Shown: positions 26,213 to 41,008, numbered from the stretch's first letter. The stretch is 64,000 nt of DNA from Streptomyces sp. A2-16 (GCF_018128905.1 NZ_CP063808.1:7626001-7690000), one strand, 5' to 3'. Numbers and translations: made by a program. The notes: a model not told the origin generated them from the letters alone.

Positions 26213-27808
26213 ATGGGACGCAATACACGTAAACGCCGCTCGTCGATGGCCACCAAGGCCATAGCCGCGTCGGCGGCCCTAGCGCTCGGCGGGGGCGGGC
26301 TGATCTGGGCGAACTTCTACGCTTCGGCGCACGAGTCCAACAACAACGGCTGGTCCCAGAACCAGACCAAGGCCGCCGCCGCGCAGGTCGCGACCATCTC
26401 GTGCCCCGACGTCGGTCAGAAGCTGACGAACGTGCCTCAGAACGCGCGTCAGGGGGTGGCCACCGAGCTGGCCAACCTGGACAAGCAGATCACCGAGGCC
26501 TACGCCAGGCTCGCCTCGACCCGACAGGCCCAGGCGGGTGACCCGGGCTTCGTCCAGAACGCCATCGTCGGTCCCCTGAAGGAGAAGCGGGCGGCCACGA
26601 TCGACCGGATCCGCATCGACATCCAGCGGGTCGGCGGCCAGTTCAACAGCTCGCTCAGCCAGTTGGCCGCGTGCACCACGCAGAACGCGCAGACGAACGC
26701 GGGCCAGGCCGGTGGCCAGCAGCAGAACGGTGGCCAGCAGCAGGGCGGTCAGCAGCAGAACGGCGGCCAGCAGCAGGGCGGCGGTCAGCAGCAGGGCGGT
26801 CAGCAGAACGGTGGCCAACAGAACGGCGGCCAGCAGAACGGCGGCCAGCAGCAGGGCAACGGCGGACAGGGCGGCAACGGCCCGGTCGCGGCCGACTTCG
26901 TGGACATCACCAAGGTCCAGGGCAGCGCCCAGCTCGGAGTGGGCCAGAACGGCCTCCCGGCCAACGGCAACTCGGGTTCGCGCGGCACCTTCACCACGAA
27001 GTGCGGCACCAACGGGAACGACAACCACAACACGGACAACGTGATCGTCGCCCCGGGTGTCGCCAACGGCGCGCACCACCTGCACGACTACGTCGGCAAC
27101 CAGAGCAACGACGCCTTCGCGAGCGACCAGGAACTGGCGGCGGCCCAGACCACCTGCCAGAACCAGGGCGACAAGTCCTCGTACTTCTGGCCGGTGCTGC
27201 GTCTGCAGAACGGTCAGCAGGACTTCGACCAGAACAACGACGGCGGCGGCAAGGAGGGCAACGTCGGCAAGATCCTCCAGCCGGCCCAGGCCCAGCTGAA
27301 GTTCGTCGGCAACAAGAAGGGCAACGTCGTCGCGATGCCGACCGCCCTGCGCATCATCACCGGTGACGCGAAGGCCTTCGTCAACGGCAACGCCAACGCC
27401 AACGTGAACTGGTCCTGCACCGGCTTCGAGAACAAGGTGCAGCTGCACGACAAGTACCCGATCTGCCCGCAGGGCAGCCAGGTGGTGCGCACGACCAACT
27501 TCCAGAGCTGCTGGGACGGTCAGAACATCGACAGCGCCAACCACCGCACCCACGTGGCGTTCGCCCAGGCCGACGGCAGCTGCGCCAACGGCTTCAAGGC
27601 GATCCCGCAGCTCCAGGTCCGGCTCGTCTACAACGTCCCGGCCCCGAAGCTCCAGAACGGCACGGTCGTCAACCCCTACGCGGTCGACACCTTCCCGGAG
27701 AACCTGCACAAGCCGATCACCGACCACAACGACTTCATCAACTTCTTCTCCCAGAACACGATGAACAAGATGGTCAACTGCATCAACACCGGCAAGAAGT
27801 GCCAGTGA
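26213..27808 (+). CDS. Secreted DUF1996 protein with Gln/Gly/Asn-rich linker
   Basis: A 531-residue exported protein. After a basic N-terminus it has a hydrophobic signal segment ([20 protein letters not shown]). Residues ~55-165 are helical; ~165-225 are repeats of [10 protein letters not shown]; the rest is a DUF1996 domain with [32 protein letters not shown] and several cysteines. DUF1996 domains occur in secreted fungal and actinobacterial proteins of unknown function, often beside carbohydrate-binding domains. AGAGGAG precedes ATG 26213, which is preferred over a longer open frame. Confidence 0.85.
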   Translation: MGRNTRKRRSSMATKAIAASAALALGGGGLIWANFYASAHESNNNGWSQNQTKAAAAQVATISCPDVGQKLTNVPQNARQGVATELANLDKQITEAYARLASTRQAQAGDPGFVQNAIVGPLKEKRAATIDRIRIDIQRVGGQFNSSLSQLAACTTQNAQTNAGQAGGQQQNGGQQQGGQQQNGGQQQGGGQQQGGQQNGGQQNGGQQNGGQQQGNGGQGGNGPVAADFVDITKVQGSAQLGVGQNGLPANGNSGSRGTFTTKCGTNGNDNHNTDNVIVAPGVANGAHHLHDYVGNQSNDAFASDQELAAAQTTCQNQGDKSSYFWPVLRLQNGQQDFDQNNDGGGKEGNVGKILQPAQAQLKFVGNKKGNVVAMPTALRIITGDAKAFVNGNANANVNWSCTGFENKVQLHDKYPICPQGSQVVRTTNFQSCWDGQNIDSANHRTHVAFAQADGSCANGFKAIPQLQVRLVYNVPAPKLQNGTVVNPYAVDTFPENLHKPITDHNDFINFFSQNTMNKMVNCINTGKKCQ

Positions 27809-27815
27809 CGCACTG

Positions 27816-27854
27816 AGAAAGCCGGCGGTGAGAATCTCTCACCGCCGGCTTTCT
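27816..27854. terminator. Perfect 18-bp stem terminator
   Basis: Arms 27816-27833 and 27837-27854 are perfect complements around a 3-base loop, between the convergent DUF1996 and lipoprotein genes. A short TTTCT forms the 3' side on the plus strand. Confidence 0.88.
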
Positions 27855-27867
27855 TGTGTCCGCGTCC

Positions 27868-28305
27868 TCAGTGGGCCGAATGCGTGGCGCCCATCTTCGA
27901 GTGGTCGGTGCCCTCCTCGATGTCCCCGCCGAGCGTCTTGCGCAGCGCCGTCACCGTCTGGGTGGTGTCACCGACGGCGACCCACTTGCGGCCGACCAGG
28001 AAGTGACCGCCGTAGTCCTTGGCGCCGTTGATCCACTCGCGCTGGCCGCGGTCGGTGGCGAAGGTGGCGAGGATGAACTTGCCGGCGGCGTCCTTGGACT
28101 TCTTGCACACGGCCTGGCGCAGCTCGTCGGCGTCGATCTGGATGTTGGGCGTGCACTTCACCTCGGCGGCCAGGTGCTCGAGACTCCCGGTGGCCGCGGA
28201 CGGGACCGCGGCGACGGCCTTCGCGTCACCGCCGGATCCGCAGCCCGCCAGCGCCAGCGCCGCGGCCGCGCCGGTCAGCGCGAGCATCGGTCGGGTCAAC
28301 CTCAT
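27868..28305 (-). CDS. Putative lipoprotein (145 aa)
   Basis: The N-terminus MRLTRPMLALTGAAAALALA followed by GC is a lipoprotein signal peptide with the lipidated cysteine at residue 22. The mature part has two cysteines, EVKCTPNIQIDADELRQAVC, and FILATFATDRGQREWINGAK; no domain recognised. GGAGGAA lies before ATG. It is divergent from the TPR gene at 28436. Confidence 0.8.
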   Translation of the reverse strand: MRLTRPMLALTGAAAALALAGCGSGGDAKAVAAVPSAATGSLEHLAAEVKCTPNIQIDADELRQAVCKKSKDAAGKFILATFATDRGQREWINGAKDYGGHFLVGRKWVAVGDTTQTVTALRKTLGGDIEEGTDHSKMGATHSAH

Positions 28306-28435
28306 CTGTTCCTCCGGTCACGGGGTCACGTCGGACGGGCCCCGGCGGGGGTCCGTCTCCCCCCATACGGCTGTGGAGCGCGGGACACTCAAATCCTGGT
28401 GTCATCACGGGTACGGCTGTGCGAAAGTGTGCCGG

Positions 28436-28945
28436 GTGAACGAGGACTGGGAAAAGCGGGTCGACGCCGCCTGGGCGACCTTCGACGAGTATCCGGAAGA
28501 GCGCGCGGCCGATTTCCGGGCCGTGATCGACGCGCTGGTCGCCGAGCTGCCGGAGGACAGTGCGCTCGCCCCCTTCGAGCGGGCCTGTGCCTGGGACTCG
28601 ACGGGGCACTCCGACAAGGCGGCCCCGCTGTACCGGGAGGCGCTCGCGAAGGGGCTCGGCCAGGAGAGCGGCTACAAGGGGCGACGGGCCAAGATCCAGC
28701 TGTCCAGTTCGCTCAGGAACATCGGGCAGGCGGAGGAGGGCGTCAAGCTGCTCACCCCCGAACTGGACGGCCCGTCGGACGAGTTGGACGACGCGGTACG
28801 CGCCACGCTCGCGCTGTGCCTGTCCAGCCTCGGCCGGGACCGCGAGGGCCTGTCGCTGGTCCTGGGCGCGCTCGCGCCCCATCTCCCGCGCTACCAGCGG
28901 TCGATGGCGAACTACGCACGCGCCCTGGTCGACCCCGAGGACTGA
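28436..28945 (+). CDS. Tetratricopeptide repeat protein
   Basis: A 169-residue helical protein with TPR-like units: ERACAWDSTGHSDKAAPLYR, KIQLSSSLRNIGQAEEGVKL and ATLALCLSSLGRDREGLSLV. This spacing fits the PF12688-type TPR family. GTG 28436 is the start. Such proteins are protein-binding scaffolds; no partner is evident. It is followed by the large membrane protein gene after 49 bases. Confidence 0.8.
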   Translation: MNEDWEKRVDAAWATFDEYPEERAADFRAVIDALVAELPEDSALAPFERACAWDSTGHSDKAAPLYREALAKGLGQESGYKGRRAKIQLSSSLRNIGQAEEGVKLLTPELDGPSDELDDAVRATLALCLSSLGRDREGLSLVLGALAPHLPRYQRSMANYARALVDPED

Positions 28946-28994
28946 TTCCTCCGGTCGGCGGTGACCAACGAACGATTCGCTCGTTCTGCTGAAC

Positions 28995-30935
28995 GTGCAG
29001 TCACAGGATGTCGCCCCGCGCCCCGCACCCGCGTCCGGCTCCGCCGCCGACCCCGTCGTCGACGTCGAACAGGCCGAGGCCGCGCTCGTCGAGCACTACC
29101 CCCGGCTGGTCAGGATCGCCTATCTGGTGCTTCCGCCGGGCCTCGGCCGGGGCCGACGGGTCCTGACCGCGCACGCCCTCACCCAGCGCGCCCTGCCCAG
29201 GGGCCGCAAGGCGACGCCCGTGATCCCGGCCCAGTCGGCCGGCCGCGAGGGCGATCCCGGCTACGCCTTCGTCCGCCTCCAGGTGGTGCGGACGGCGCTG
29301 GAGGCGGGCCTGCCGCTGCGGCGCCTGGCGTGGCCCAAGCGCTCCCAGCTCCCGCCGCTGCTCCCCCAGGTGTGGGGCCTCAGGCTCTTCCCGCGCTCCG
29401 GCGGCGCCGACGAACTCGCCCTGGACCAGCGCCTGTCGGCGATGTCCGGTCCGGGCCGCGCCGCCCATGTCCTGCGCGGCCTGGAGAAGCTCCCCGACGG
29501 CGACGTGCGCGAGGTGCTGGCGGCGGCGGGCGTGACCGACGTGGACGCGGCGCTCGACGAGGCCGCCGGTGTCGACACCGCCTCCGCCGAGGACCGGTAC
29601 GCCCTCCTCGAATCCCCCGAGTTCGATCCCTGCTCGCTCCAGGCCCGCCCCACCGACCTGATGCGGCGCAGACAGCACATGAAGGCCGCGCTCGCCGCCG
29701 CCGCGGCCGTCGCCGTGTGCGGGGCGCTGCTCGGCATGCCCGGCGACGGCTGGGGACCCGACGGCGCCGCCGCGCCCGCCTACGCGCAGAACCCCGCCGC
29801 CCAGGCCGCCCTGGACCCGGCCCTGCTGCTCAAGGTCCCGGCCGCCGCGTGGGAGTCCTCAGCGCGCACCGACTTCTCCGTGTGGCCCGCGCGCGGTGAC
29901 CTGACCGGCGACAGCGCCCTGCTGCGCCGCGCCCTCGCCGTGTGGGCCCGCCCCGGCGAGACGGTCCAGGTCTCCGCGACCCCCGGCACCCCGTCGGGCG
30001 GCCCCGCCGGCCCGCCACAGCTCCTGTACGCAGGCACCGTCGACAACGCGCGCGTGGTGATCCTCTACGACGGTCTGCGCATCGTCCGCTACGCCGAGCC
30101 GCTGGGCAGCACCAAGGGCGCCGCGCTGGACTTCGCCCGGGTCGACGGCGCGGACCGGGCGGAGGCGAGCGCGGTCGTCCTGGGCCGGGCCGACGGCAAC
30201 ATCCGCTATCTGACGGCCCCTTGGGTGACGAAGGCCGCCGAGCGGGACCTGCTGAAGCCGGGCTCGGGAGCGATGGACCTCACGCTGTCCGACGGCACCA
30301 CCGCACCGATGGCCGGCCCCGCGCAGAGCGGCGCCTGCACCTCCTGGAACGTCCTGCAGCTGACGGACGCCTCCGGCACCCGGCTGCTGACCGACCTCGG
30401 CGAACTGGTCCCGGCCCGCCTCACCACCGGCCGCCCCGGGTCCGTGAAGGACGCGTCCGGAGCGGGGGCGCTGCGCGCCTGGGCGCCGTACGCCTGCTCG
30501 CTCGGTGCGATGCGCTCCTCGGGGGTGCGCGCGGTGAACGCCTGGGGCTACGCGTCGCAGCCGCTGCCCGACGCGAGCGGCTCGGCCGACTGGGTGTGCA
30601 CCCGGGGCGAGACCTGGCAGGGCGGCGGGGAGCGGGTGCTGGCCCAGTTCCACACGCCGGGCTCGACGTACGGGGCGGTCGCGGCGAAGGCCGAGAACGT
30701 GCCGGCGTGCGGGGCGAAGGATCCGCAGGTGCTGGCCGGGGTGCTGTGGAAGTCGGGGACCGGCTCCTGGTACCTGCTGGCGGCGGGGAGCCGGGGGACG
30801 TCGTCGATCGGCGCGACGGGCGGGGTGAAGGGTTCCGCCCGGGGCAACCTGCTGGCCGTGAAGGCGAGCCAGGGGGCTCAGGCCGAGCTCAAGGGGACCC
30901 TGGAGGACGGCCGGGCGGTCAGCGGGCTCCGGTAG
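28995..30935 (+). CDS. Membrane protein with degenerate sigma-factor-like N-terminus and large extracytoplasmic domain
   Basis: A 646-residue protein. Residues ~25-70 (EAALVEHYPRLVRIAYLVLP) resemble region 2 of ECF sigma factors, but the following -10 recognition helix is lost. Residues ~100-215 are helical and end RPTDLMRRRQHMKAALAAAA; a single transmembrane helix follows (~235-250). The C-terminal ~390 residues lie outside and contain GARG-type beta-rich sequence and several cysteines (SGACTSWNVLQL, YACSLGAMRSS, DWVCTRGETW). GTG 28995 is the start, without a strong ribosome site. A membrane-linked regulator is one guess; function unknown. Confidence 0.7.
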   Translation: MQSQDVAPRPAPASGSAADPVVDVEQAEAALVEHYPRLVRIAYLVLPPGLGRGRRVLTAHALTQRALPRGRKATPVIPAQSAGREGDPGYAFVRLQVVRTALEAGLPLRRLAWPKRSQLPPLLPQVWGLRLFPRSGGADELALDQRLSAMSGPGRAAHVLRGLEKLPDGDVREVLAAAGVTDVDAALDEAAGVDTASAEDRYALLESPEFDPCSLQARPTDLMRRRQHMKAALAAAAAVAVCGALLGMPGDGWGPDGAAAPAYAQNPAAQAALDPALLLKVPAAAWESSARTDFSVWPARGDLTGDSALLRRALAVWARPGETVQVSATPGTPSGGPAGPPQLLYAGTVDNARVVILYDGLRIVRYAEPLGSTKGAALDFARVDGADRAEASAVVLGRADGNIRYLTAPWVTKAAERDLLKPGSGAMDLTLSDGTTAPMAGPAQSGACTSWNVLQLTDASGTRLLTDLGELVPARLTTGRPGSVKDASGAGALRAWAPYACSLGAMRSSGVRAVNAWGYASQPLPDASGSADWVCTRGETWQGGGERVLAQFHTPGSTYGAVAAKAENVPACGAKDPQVLAGVLWKSGTGSWYLLAAGSRGTSSIGATGGVKGSARGNLLAVKASQGAQAELKGTLEDGRAVSGLR

Positions 30936-30999
30936 CGGAATGAACACCCCCGACCGGACCGGCCCGTTCGGGGCCGGATTCGATCGGTAAGGTGTTCGT

Positions 31000-31689
31000 A
31001 TGACTACCGGGGTCCGTCGAAGAATGGGAGTCGAGGAACGGCGTCAGCAGTTGATCGGCGTCGCCCTCGAACTGTTCGCCCGTCGCTCGCCCGACGAGGT
31101 CTCCATCGACGAGATAGCGTCGGCGGCCGGTATCTCGCGGCCACTGGTCTACCACTACTTCCCCGGCAAACTCAGCCTGTACGAGGCCGCGTTGAAGCGG
31201 GCCGCGCAGGATCTGGCGAGCCGGTTCGAGGAGCCGCACGAGGGGTCGCTGGGCGGCCGGCTGCTGCGGGTGATGCGCCGGTTCTTCGACTTCGTGGACG
31301 AACACGGGCCCGGTTTCTCGGCGTTGATGCGCGGCGGGCCGGCCGTCGGCTCCTCCGCGACGAACGCGCTCATCGACTCCGTACGACAGGTCGCCTACGA
31401 GCAGATCCTGTCGCATCTGCGGGTGACGGACCCGCCCGCGCGTCTGGAACTGCTCATCCGCTCCTGGATCTCGCTCGTCGAGTCGACGGCCCTGATCTGG
31501 CTGGACGGCCGCAGGGTCCCGCGGGCCGAACTGGAGACGCAGCTCGTCCACGACTTCGCCGCGCTGGCCGCGGTGAGCGCGGCCTACGACCAGGAGATGA
31601 CCGACCTGCTGCGCCACATGCTCAAGGACGAGCCGCACGACGGCCCGTTCACCGACCTCGCCGCCCGGCTGATCACCCTCGCCTCCTAG
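31000..31689 (+). CDS. TetR family transcriptional regulator
   Basis: A 229-residue regulator. The N-terminal helix-turn-helix is ELFARRSPDEVSIDEIASAA then GISRPLVYHYFPGKLSLY, the canonical TetR signature ending in YYFxxK; the rest is a helical ligand-binding/dimer domain (LIRSWISLVESTALIWLDGR). No adjacent divergent operon identifies the regulon. Its 3' end overlaps the convergent tautomerase gene by four bases. Confidence 0.93.
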   Translation: MTTGVRRRMGVEERRQQLIGVALELFARRSPDEVSIDEIASAAGISRPLVYHYFPGKLSLYEAALKRAAQDLASRFEEPHEGSLGGRLLRVMRRFFDFVDEHGPGFSALMRGGPAVGSSATNALIDSVRQVAYEQILSHLRVTDPPARLELLIRSWISLVESTALIWLDGRRVPRAELETQLVHDFAALAAVSAAYDQEMTDLLRHMLKDEPHDGPFTDLAARLITLAS

Positions 31690-32039
31690 AGCACGGCCTT
31701 GGTGTAGGAGGCGTCGAGGTCGCGCACCTCGGCGGAGAGGTGCACGGTGAGGCCGTCCTCGGGTCCGACGTGCTCGCGCAGCAGTTCCACGACGGCCTCG
31801 GTGAGCTTCGCCTTGGTCTCCTCGGACCGTCCGGCAAGCAGGGCGAGCGTGACGTGCACGATCGCGTGGTTCTTGCTCTCGCCGCCGACCGCCTCGTCCT
31901 CGGTGCGCAGGACCCGGGTCTTGCACGCCTCGAGCTTCGCGTCCGCCGTCTCGACGACGACCGGGTGCAGCGCCAGGGCGAACTCCTCCCAGTGGACACG
32001 GTCGAGATACGGGGAGTGTTCGACAGTGATCTGCGGCAT
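31686..32039 (-). CDS. 5-carboxymethyl-2-hydroxymuconate isomerase-like tautomerase
   Basis: A 117-residue tautomerase-superfamily protein. It begins MPQITVEHSPYLD, and after methionine removal Pro1 would be the catalytic base, as in CHMI. ESKNHAIVHVTLALLAGRSE contains the conserved His and Arg-containing loop, and LTVHLSAEVRDLD the C-terminal strand. The homoprotocatechuate pathway genes it would serve are not nearby, so the physiological substrate is uncertain. Confidence 0.82.
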   Translation of the reverse strand: MPQITVEHSPYLDRVHWEEFALALHPVVVETADAKLEACKTRVLRTEDEAVGGESKNHAIVHVTLALLAGRSEETKAKLTEAVVELLREHVGPEDGLTVHLSAEVRDLDASYTKAVL

Positions 32040-32067
32040 GGGTACTCCTGTTCTACGGCGACACGGA

Positions 32068-33687
32068 TCACCCTAGCCGCAGCGCCAGCATGGCGATGTC
32101 GTCCTCCCGGTCGGGGCCGAAGGTGTCCAGGAGGGTGTCGCACAGCGCGTCCAGTCCGGGCAGGGCGCCCGCGGAGGCCGCGCGCAGCTGTTCCAGGGAG
32201 GCCGTGAGGTCGGTGCCGCGGGTCTCGATGAGGCCGTCGGTGACCATGAGGAGCCGGTCGGTGGGCTCGAGGAACAGCTCCGTGGCCGGCGGGTGGGGCA
32301 GGCCGATGCCGAGCAGCGGGCCGGACGCCTTGGCGTAGTCCGCGGTGCCGCTGTCACGGACGACCAGCGGCGGGATGTGACCGGCGTTGGCGATCCGGGT
32401 GCGCCCGGTGTCCGGGTCGATCAGCGCCAGGCAGACCGTGGCCGTGGTGTCGGGGTGGTAGCGCCGGAGCGTCCGGTCGAGGCGCTCGGCGAGGACGGCG
32501 GGGTCGCTCTCGTCGACGGCGTAGGCGCGCAGCGCGTGGCGGAGCTCGACCATGACGGTCGCCGCGTCCAGCGAGTGCCCGACGACATCGCCGACCGCGG
32601 TGAGCACGCCCTCGTCGACGCGCAGCGCGGCGTAGAAGTCTCCGCCGATCTCGGTCTGCCGGGAGGCGGGCACGTAGCGGACCACGACGTCGATGCCCGG
32701 CAGGTCGGGCAGCCGGTGCGGCTGGGGCAGGAAGCTGTGCTGGAGGGTCAGGGCGACATGCCGCTCGACCTTGTACATGAGCAGCGGCTGGGCGGCGAGC
32801 GCGGTGGCCTGCGCGAGCTGGGCCAGCAGGGTCTCGCCCTCCAGGCCGACCCTGCGCATCCCGCGCGCGGGCGCGGCCAGGCACACCGGGGCCCGGCCGT
32901 CCTGGGTGACGACGACGGCGAGGCGGGCGTCGTGCTGGACGCCCGGCCGGAAGAAACCGGCGGGCCACAGCGGCGCCGGCACGGTGGTGAGCTGCACTCC
33001 GGACTGCCCCCGGGCGAGCCGGCGCAGCAGGCCGGCGACGGTCCGGTCGGCGCCCTCGTCGGGCAGCGCCACGGGGATCCGGTCGCGGGACAGACCACGG
33101 TAGAGCTGGTCGTCCTGGTCGAGGACGAAGACGGCGGCGGGGGTTCCGGTGAGCCGCGAGACGCCCTCGGCGGCCGCGTCGGACAGTTCCTGGAGGGTGC
33201 GCGCCGCCTGGATGGTGACGATCGTCTCGGACAGGAGGGTGAGCCGTCGTACGAGCGCCCGGTCTCCGGCCCGCAGTTGCGCGTTGCGTACGGCGCCCCG
33301 GACCACGGCCTCGATCTCCAGGGGCTCGGCGGGCACCTTGAGGTAGGCCTCGACGCCGGTGTCCATGCCCGCGCAGTGCACGGCGGGGGGCACCGCGGAG
33401 GCCGAGAAGTGCACGACGGGCATCCCGGCGGTGTGCGGGCGTTCCTTGAACAGCCGACACAGTTCGAAGCCGCTCATGTCGGGCAGGCCCACGTCGACGA
33501 GGGCCACGTCCGGAAGGGTGCCCTTGCGCAGCCGGGTGTCGAGTTCGGCGAGGGCCTCGCCGCCGGTGGCGACCGGGACCACCCGGTGTCCTGCGCGGCT
33601 CAGCACGGTGCCCATGGCGTACCGGCTGGCCTCCATGTCGTCCACGACCATCACGGTCGTGCCGGTCAGCTTGCCTTGTGCGTCCAT
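32068..33687 (-). CDS. REC-GAF-PP2C (SpoIIE-type) serine phosphatase
   Basis: A 539-residue signalling protein with three domains: a receiver (residues ~8-130, phosphoacceptor Asp65 in VALVDVGLPDMSG, lysine in AYLKVPAEP), a GAF-like middle (~150-310, TGTPAAVFVLDQDDQLYRGL) and a PP2C/SpoIIE phosphatase (~330-539, metal aspartates in GGDFYAAL, GDVVGHSLDAA, DGLIETRG and DDIAML). Such proteins usually dephosphorylate anti-sigma-factor antagonists in response to a histidine kinase; no partner kinase, anti-sigma factor or antagonist lies next to it. Confidence 0.9.
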   Translation of the reverse strand: MDAQGKLTGTTVMVVDDMEASRYAMGTVLSRAGHRVVPVATGGEALAELDTRLRKGTLPDVALVDVGLPDMSGFELCRLFKERPHTAGMPVVHFSASAVPPAVHCAGMDTGVEAYLKVPAEPLEIEAVVRGAVRNAQLRAGDRALVRRLTLLSETIVTIQAARTLQELSDAAAEGVSRLTGTPAAVFVLDQDDQLYRGLSRDRIPVALPDEGADRTVAGLLRRLARGQSGVQLTTVPAPLWPAGFFRPGVQHDARLAVVVTQDGRAPVCLAAPARGMRRVGLEGETLLAQLAQATALAAQPLLMYKVERHVALTLQHSFLPQPHRLPDLPGIDVVVRYVPASRQTEIGGDFYAALRVDEGVLTAVGDVVGHSLDAATVMVELRHALRAYAVDESDPAVLAERLDRTLRRYHPDTTATVCLALIDPDTGRTRIANAGHIPPLVVRDSGTADYAKASGPLLGIGLPHPPATELFLEPTDRLLMVTDGLIETRGTDLTASLEQLRAASAGALPGLDALCDTLLDTFGPDREDDIAMLALRLG

Positions 33688-33760
33688 CTGTCACCCCTCG
33701 GGCAACACCGGTGGAGCGGACCGGGGTTCAGGGTCCGCTCCACCAAGGTAATGCGTTGGG

Positions 33761-39160
<5,400 letters not shown>

Positions 39161-39494
39161 GGATGGACTCCTTGCATTACGGCGGCTCTACGTGGGTCCG
39201 ACCCCGCGCGACCGTATCGCCGCCGTAATACTTACAGCAAGAGTCTTGAAAGCAACGGAAAGAACTTTCAGCAGATCTGTCAGTGAATACGTCGATCACG
39301 CGCGCACGGCGGTGCTTCCGCCGGGACAGCCGTTCGGTCCGGGCCATCGGTGCGTGCCGCCGCTGCCCGCGCGGGGCGATCCGATCCTCGACGTGGTCGA
39401 CGGCCGGATCGTGTGGATCGAGATACTGGATCGGCCACCCGTGCGACGGCGTGGGGCCGTGGCAGGGGTGGCCGATCGGTGAGCGCGCGCCGGT
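39161..39494. other. Gap between pullulanase and alpha-amylase genes: promoter plus possible gene relic
   Basis: The first ~110 bases hold the pullulanase promoter and operator. On the plus strand 39291-39482 shows a frame with high G/C third positions, ending ILDVVDGRIVWIEILDRP and a stop at 39480-39482. That tail resembles the end of SnoaL-like domains such as those on ECF sigma factors, but no start or N-terminal part is present. I treat it as a possible relic, not a gene. Confidence 0.5.
39211..39270 (-). promoter_or_regulatory. Pullulanase promoter and putative MalR operator
   Basis: On the minus strand TTGCTG (39235-39240) is an 18-base spacer from TACGGT (39211-39216), a plausible -35/-10 pair. 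A 39-base element at 39232-39270 overlapping the -35 is identical at 38 of 39 positions to the alpha-amylase promoter. CTTGC/GCAAG words resemble the repeats bound by the maltose repressor Reg1/MalR at Streptomyces amylase promoters. Confidence 0.75.
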
Positions 39495-40886
39495 TCAGCA
39501 GCCGGACTTGCCGGCGTAGATCGCCAGCGCGGTGTTCGCGCCCAGGGTGGCGGTGAACTGACCGCTGGAGTTCACGGTCACCGTGGTGTTGTTCTGGACG
39601 TTGCAGTACGTCCCGGCACTCAGCGAGGTCTGGTACGTACGGCTCAGCGAGCCCGACTCGTGGTTGATCGCCACATAGCCCTTGCTGCCCCGCCCGAAGG
39701 CGATGGCGTCGCCGCCGTTGTCCCACCAGTCGGTGACCGACTGACCGCGCACGGCGTTGCGGAAGGCGACCATGCGGACGATCTCCGGCCAGGCGTGCTG
39801 GCACTTCCAGCCGTCCTGCCAACAGGCTTTCACCGAGCCGTTGTTGGGCGGTCCGGCGTCCTTGTCGGACCATTCGTAGCCGGAGTTGATGTCCGGGGCG
39901 CCGTAGGGATACGCAAGCATGAAGACGTTGGCCAGCGTGTAGTTCGCGCCGTCCTTGTAGCTGAGCGTGGAGCCGTTGCGCTCGGTGTCGTGGTTGTCGA
40001 CGAAGACGCCCGCGACCGAGCTGTTCATGTAGCCCCAGCCCTCGCCGTAGTTCTTCAGGTAGGCGAGGTTCTCGTTGTTGAAGACCCGCTTGAGGTCGTA
40101 GGCGTAACGGAACTCCTGCACATCGCCGTTGCCCGTGTACTCGGTGGGCTGGACGGCCTCCCCGCTGCCGTAGATGACCTCCTGCTTCCAGTACACCGAC
40201 GGATTGCTCAGGCGGGACTTGATGTTGGCGAGGTCGCCGGCCGGGATGTGCTTGGCCGCGTCGATGCGGAAGCCGTCGACGCCGTAGCCGAGCAGGGAGT
40301 TCATGTATCCGGCGATGGTGGCGCGGACGTACTCCTCACCGGTGTCCAGGTCGGCGAGGCCGACGAGTTCGCAGTTCTGGACGTTGGCCCGGTTGGTGTA
40401 GTCGGTGATCGTGGACGTGCAGTCGTCCATGTCCCAGGAGGAGTACAGGCCCGGGTAGTTGTACTTCGTGTACGACGAGCCGCCGGTGCCGGTGCCGCTG
40501 CCCGCGGCCATGTGGTTGACGACGGTGTCGACGACGACCTTCACACCCGCGTTGTGGCACGTGGTGACCATGTTCCGGAAGGCGGTGGCGTCACCGAGCC
40601 GCCCCGCGATCCTGTAGCTGACCGGCTGGTACGAGGTCCACCACTGCGAGGCCTGGATGTGCTCGGCGGGCGGGGAGACCTGGACGTAGCCGTATCCGGC
40701 GGGGCCGAGGGTGTTGGTGCACTCCTTGGCGACCGAGGCGAAGTTCCACTCGAAGAGGACTGCGGTGACGTCCTTGGTGCCCGGTGGGGAGGCCTCGGCG
40801 GTGGTGGGGGTCAGGACGGCGACCGCGGCCGCGAGCACGGTGGCAGCGGCGGTGGCGGTGGTTCTTGCGGACCATCTCGATATCAC
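39495..40886 (-). CDS. Secreted alpha-amylase (GH13)
   Basis: A 463-residue extracellular amylase, the usual length for Streptomyces enzymes without a starch-binding domain. Sec signal: [20 protein letters not shown] to a cleavage near AEASPP. GH13 motifs in order: [19 protein letters not shown] (nucleophile Asp ~205), EVIYGSGEA (acid/base Glu ~236) and [11 protein letters not shown] (~297). The C-terminal beta domain ends [16 protein letters not shown] 40884-40886 with AGGAG eight bases upstream is the start; the frame is open further upstream but crosses the promoter. Confidence 0.96.
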   Translation of the reverse strand: MISRWSARTTATAAATVLAAAVAVLTPTTAEASPPGTKDVTAVLFEWNFASVAKECTNTLGPAGYGYVQVSPPAEHIQASQWWTSYQPVSYRIAGRLGDATAFRNMVTTCHNAGVKVVVDTVVNHMAAGSGTGTGGSSYTKYNYPGLYSSWDMDDCTSTITDYTNRANVQNCELVGLADLDTGEEYVRATIAGYMNSLLGYGVDGFRIDAAKHIPAGDLANIKSRLSNPSVYWKQEVIYGSGEAVQPTEYTGNGDVQEFRYAYDLKRVFNNENLAYLKNYGEGWGYMNSSVAGVFVDNHDTERNGSTLSYKDGANYTLANVFMLAYPYGAPDINSGYEWSDKDAGPPNNGSVKACWQDGWKCQHAWPEIVRMVAFRNAVRGQSVTDWWDNGGDAIAFGRGSKGYVAINHESGSLSRTYQTSLSAGTYCNVQNNTTVTVNSSGQFTATLGANTALAIYAGKSGC

Positions 40887-40938
40887 GTGGGGGTTCTCCT
40901 TGCCGGACGGCCAGGCGTCTTTGCCTGGCGCCGGCGAG

Positions 40939-40998
40939 AACGTACCGCTGCCGAAATGTTTACAGCAAGAGTCTTGAAAGCAACAGAAAGAACTTTCA
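40939..40998 (-). promoter_or_regulatory. Alpha-amylase promoter and putative MalR operator
   Basis: TTGCTG (40963-40968) is 18 bases from TACGTT (40939-40944), the same spacing as at the pullulanase gene. The 39-base element 40960-40998 is the second copy of the shared operator; each lies about 70 bases from its start codon. Confidence 0.75.
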
Positions 40999-41008
40999 CC
41001 TACTCTGC

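Noticed and set aside
26700-26880. CRISPR-like short repeats
   Set aside because: They are in-frame codons for GGQQQ units inside a coding gene, with no spacers.
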